Source of the DNA: Alloiococcus sp035301245
GTDB lineage: Bacteria > Bacillota > Bacilli > Lactobacillales > Carnobacteriaceae_A
DNA: 14,995 bases
Assembly (NCBI GenBank): GCA_035301245.1
Contig: DATGUS010000052.1
Coordinates: forward strand, 1-14,995
Reading direction: 5' to 3'
The first letter of the stretch is position 1. Each line of letters opens with the position of its first letter. A model generated the notes under the pieces. That model made no database searches. It saw nothing but the letters and a program-made list of their open reading frames with translations, and was not told where the DNA came from. The translations under genes were made by a program, and so were the position numbers. Shown here in pieces: positions 14,928 through 14,995 of this stretch.

Positions 14928-14956
14928 GTTCTAGACCCATTTATTAATTTAATCAA
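14928..14956 (-). promoter_or_regulatory. Probable promoter of the EetB-like gene
   Basis: On the minus strand TTGATT (complement of 14951-14956) and TAGAAC (complement of 14928-14933) are separated by 17 nt, about 53 nt upstream of the ATG. It suggests this gene starts its own transcript. Confidence 0.5.
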
Positions 14957-14995
14957 TCTATCATCATGATTTGAAAAATTTGATTATTACTTAAT

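Noticed and set aside
14962..14980. CodY-like box upstream of the EetB-like gene
   Set aside because: About five mismatches to AATTTTCWGAAAATT, which is not distinguishable from AT-rich background.

Overview
The window is AT-rich, densely coded chromosomal DNA from a Gram-positive Bacillota. Strong AGGAGG-type ribosome sites with 6-10 nt spacing, sigma-A promoters with 17-nt spacers, U-tailed hairpin terminators and lipoprotein-type solute-binding proteins all fit this. The protein set (MetNIQ, an HxGH-type TrpRS, anaerobic ribonucleotide reductase, a PII-like protein beside an antiporter, an EetB-like protein) suggests a facultative anaerobe of the Lactobacillales, perhaps Carnobacteriaceae, Aerococcaceae or a relative. 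That placement is inferred from protein character only. No tRNA, rRNA, CRISPR array, insertion sequence or phage gene is visible.

Layout. 1-3565: a methionine ABC-importer operon, metN (cut at its 5' end), metI and two tandem metQ lipoprotein genes, closed by a long hairpin. 3746-4878: monocistronic trpS with its own promoter and terminator and no T-box leader. 4912-9535: a promoter carrying two NrdR-box-like palindromes, then nrdD and nrdG, then with no clear terminator a PII-like gene whose stop overlaps the start of a CPA2 cation/proton antiporter gene. A bidirectional terminator ends this block against the convergent DUF2188 gene (9542-9973, minus). 10111-11590: a two-gene operon of a low-molecular-weight phosphatase and a fructosamine/ribulosamine kinase. 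11599-12696: manA on the minus strand with its own promoter and terminator. 12733-14295: a sodium:alanine symporter gene diverging from manA. 14330-14956: a minus-strand Gx-transporter/EetB-like gene with its own promoter.

How the genes work together. MetNIQ imports methionine, and the two MetQ lipoproteins may widen the ligand range. NrdD and its activase NrdG make deoxyribonucleotides without oxygen, probably under NrdR repression. The PII-like protein is a candidate cytosolic regulator of an antiporter that has no RCK domain of its own. The phosphatase-kinase pair matches a described protein-deglycation arrangement. The rest are housekeeping or solute-transport genes. The most interesting items are the PII-like/antiporter pair, the LMW-PTP/fructosamine-kinase operon and the tandem metQ genes. 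None can be called a new system from sequence alone.
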